NCBI RefSeq assembly: GCF_000725485.1 | Contig: NZ_JOAG01000008.1 | Location: 62,001 to 126,000 of the forward strand | Origin: Nonomuraea candida | GTDB lineage: Bacteria > Actinomycetota > Actinomycetes > Streptosporangiales > Streptosporangiaceae | DNA length: 64,000 bases | Reading direction: 5' to 3' | In this document: positions 62,774-64,000 of the stretch, piece by piece | Position numbering within the stretch: position 1 is the first letter of the stretch | Layout of the letters: every line of letters starts with the position of its first letter | The notes under the pieces: generated by a model | Told to the model about the DNA's origin: nothing | The model's database searches: none | Seen by the model: only the letters and a program-made list of their open reading frames with translations | Translations under genes and position numbers: made by a program

Positions 62774-63181
62774 GTGGCCGTCGTGAAGATCAACGTGCTG
62801 ACCGTGCCCGCCGAGATGCGGGAGGAGCTCGAACGGCGCTTCTCCAACCGGGCCGGGATGGTGGAGTCGGCCGACGGGTTCGAGTGGTTCGAGCTGTTGC
62901 GGCCGGTGGAGGGGTCCGACCGCTACCTCGTCTACACGCGCTGGCGCAGCGAGGAGGACTTCCAGAAGTGGCAGCAGGGCCAGGCGTTCCAGCGCGGTCA
63001 CGCCCAGGCCGCCGCCGACGCCGCCCAGGGCCAGGGACAGGGCCAGGGACAGGGCCAGGGACAGGGCCAGGGACAGGGCCAGGGGCCCGCCCAGGGGCAC
63101 GGCCACGGGCAGGGGCCCGCGGCGACGGGGTCCGAGGTGTGGACGTTCGAGGTCGTCCAGAGCGCCGCCCCCAAGTCCTGA
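62774..63181 (+). CDS. IsdG/MhuD-like heme-degrading monooxygenase with Gln-Gly insertion
   Basis: 135 residues, GTG start. ABM ferredoxin-like fold with the three residues that define IsdG-family heme oxygenases at matching positions: Asn7 (VVKINVLTV), Trp66 (EEDFQKW) and His76 (FQRGH). MhuD and IsdI use Asn6/7, Trp66 and His75/76. After His76 an insertion of Gln-Gly dipeptides (85-104) and Gly/His/Gln residues precedes the final strand (EVWTFEVV). Probably opens heme to release iron. It follows amaP by 15 nt and could be co-transcribed. Confidence 0.85.
   Translation: MAVVKINVLTVPAEMREELERRFSNRAGMVESADGFEWFELLRPVEGSDRYLVYTRWRSEEDFQKWQQGQAFQRGHAQAAADAAQGQGQGQGQGQGQGQGQGQGPAQGHGHGQGPAATGSEVWTFEVVQSAAPKS
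63026..63113 (+). repeat. 12-bp in-frame repeat in the heme monooxygenase gene
   Basis: GGCCAGGGACAG repeated about 4.5 times, then degenerating into GGGCACGGCCACGGGCAG. Encodes the Gln-Gly run. Confidence 0.9.
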
Positions 63182-63249
63182 CGTCAGAGGCCCCGCGCCT
63201 CGGGTCTGCGGCGGCCGTCCCCGGCGGTCCCGGCCGGCGGGCCGGCCGC

Positions 63250-63334
63250 AACCGGCGGGCAAGAGCGACCGGCAGGCCAGAGCGACCGGCAGGCCAGAGC
63301 GACCGGCGGGCAAGAGCGACCGGCGGGCCGGGGC
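63250..63334. repeat. 17-bp tandem repeat, 5 units
   Basis: Units of GACCGGCRGGCMAGAGC at 63250-63266, 63267-63283, 63284-63300, 63301-63317 and 63318-63334. They fill the gap between two convergent genes and end 10 nt before the HD-gene stop. Confidence 0.9.
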
Positions 63335-63344
63335 GGGATGCGGG

Positions 63345-63938
63345 TCAGTCGAGGGGGTTGCGCAGGATGCGGTCCACGATGCCGCCGCTCACGAACCGCG
63401 CCGCGTAGCTCGTCGGCTTGCGCGCGCCCTGGTCGGCGATGCACACGCTGAACTCCTTGGCGATCTCCAGCCGCGGGTACCGCTCCAGCACCTCCCGCCG
63501 CACCTCGGCGGGGATCTCGTCCGTCCGGCGGCCCGAGATGTCCATGCCGGTCGACAGCTCCAGCAGGTGTCCCTCGGGGTCGTCCGCCACGGGCACCTCC
63601 TCCCACATGTGCCGGATGATCACCTCGCAGGCGCGGGTGCGGCGCTCGCGCGACCAGCCGGCCCCGGCGCAGAAGGCCCAGGCCACGTGCCCGCCGGCCT
63701 CCTCGTACGGCACCGTGTGGCTGTCGAACTCGGCCGCCAGCCCGAGGTCGTGCAGCATCGACGAGACGTAGAGCAGCTCGGCGTCGAAGTCGATGCGGTG
63801 GCCCTGCGCGTACGCCGCCGCCCACAGGTAGGCGCGGATCGAGTGGTTGAGCAGGGACGGCGTGTGGTACTGGGCCGCCACGTCGAGCGCGCCGCGGCAC
63901 GCGGGCGTGTCGGGGATGACCAGGTCGTCGTATCTCAC
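63345..63938 (-). CDS. HD-domain hydrolase (cyanamide-hydratase-like)
   Basis: 197 residues, GTG start with GGGGGC upstream. HD superfamily metal residues: His32 (SLLNHSIRAY), His63-Asp64 (MLHDLGLAAEFD) and a later His in IIRHMWEEV. The pattern YHTPSLLNHSIRAYLWA resembles the cyanamide hydratase/Ddi2 group and related uncharacterised HD proteins. No signal peptide. Substrate unknown. Confidence 0.88.
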   Translation of the reverse strand: MRYDDLVIPDTPACRGALDVAAQYHTPSLLNHSIRAYLWAAAYAQGHRIDFDAELLYVSSMLHDLGLAAEFDSHTVPYEEAGGHVAWAFCAGAGWSRERRTRACEVIIRHMWEEVPVADDPEGHLLELSTGMDISGRRTDEIPAEVRREVLERYPRLEIAKEFSVCIADQGARKPTSYAARFVSGGIVDRILRNPLD

Positions 63939-64000
63939 GCCCCCAGCATGTCGCGGTGGGCTGCCCGCACGCCAGGCGGGGCCCGGAGGGGTGTCGGCCG

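Overview
The window is one contiguous, very GC-rich stretch of bacterial chromosome from a high-GC actinomycete. It shows GTG/TTG starts, an F420 gene (cofC), a SigR-type ECF sigma factor, an IdeR/DmdR-type iron box, an NdgR-type IclR regulator beside leuCD, and C+ (zinc-ribbon) forms of L28 and L32. Gene content and order suggest Streptosporangiales (a Nonomuraea-like organism). That placement is inference; no rRNA is present to confirm it.

Layout. 1-10 kb: 3' end of typA, a large unknown membrane protein, a DUF2461 protein, a lipoprotein polysaccharide deacetylase, an XRE-cupin regulator divergent from an EamA transporter, a MEDS/HATPase regulator convergent with a SigR-like sigma factor, and a Cds1-like cysteine desulfhydrase. 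10-14 kb: an iron-siderophore ABC importer behind an iron box. 14-16 kb: a TPR protein with a possible 24-residue peptide gene just upstream. 16-44.6 kb: a core housekeeping block, mostly on the minus strand: ftsY, smc, acyP, mutM, rnc, rpmF, yceD, coaD, rsmD, recG, a DAK2-domain gene, rpmB(+), thiD, thiL, an Lrp-type RAM gene(+), a DUF3515 gene(+), ddl, gpsA, plsC, cofC(+), hup, leuD, leuC. Two things interrupt it: a LysR/MFS pair between acyP and mutM, and a CBM2-like surface protein between thiD and thiL.

44.6-54 kb: ndgR, an acidic 570-residue unknown, an XRE regulator with two small divergent genes, a suspicious homopolymer region, two identical tRNA-Glu(CUC) genes, a NarL-type two-component system, an alpha/beta hydrolase and tRNA-Gln(CUG). 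54-64 kb: an M3 metallopeptidase, a PadR/MATE pair, gltX with a fumarylacetoacetase-family gene, a six-gene Asp23/AmaP cell-envelope-stress operon, an IsdG/MhuD-like heme monooxygenase and an HD-domain hydrolase.

Two cross-cutting features stand out. First, short tandem arrays (unit 13-36 bp) sit on or beside stop codons; in at least four cases the last unit contains the stop itself. Second, in-frame repeats (unit a multiple of 3) expand loops or linkers of otherwise ordinary proteins: RsmD, a MATE transporter, a histidine kinase, a TPR protein, a heme monooxygenase and the CBM2-like protein. Both point to frequent replication-slippage expansion in this genome.
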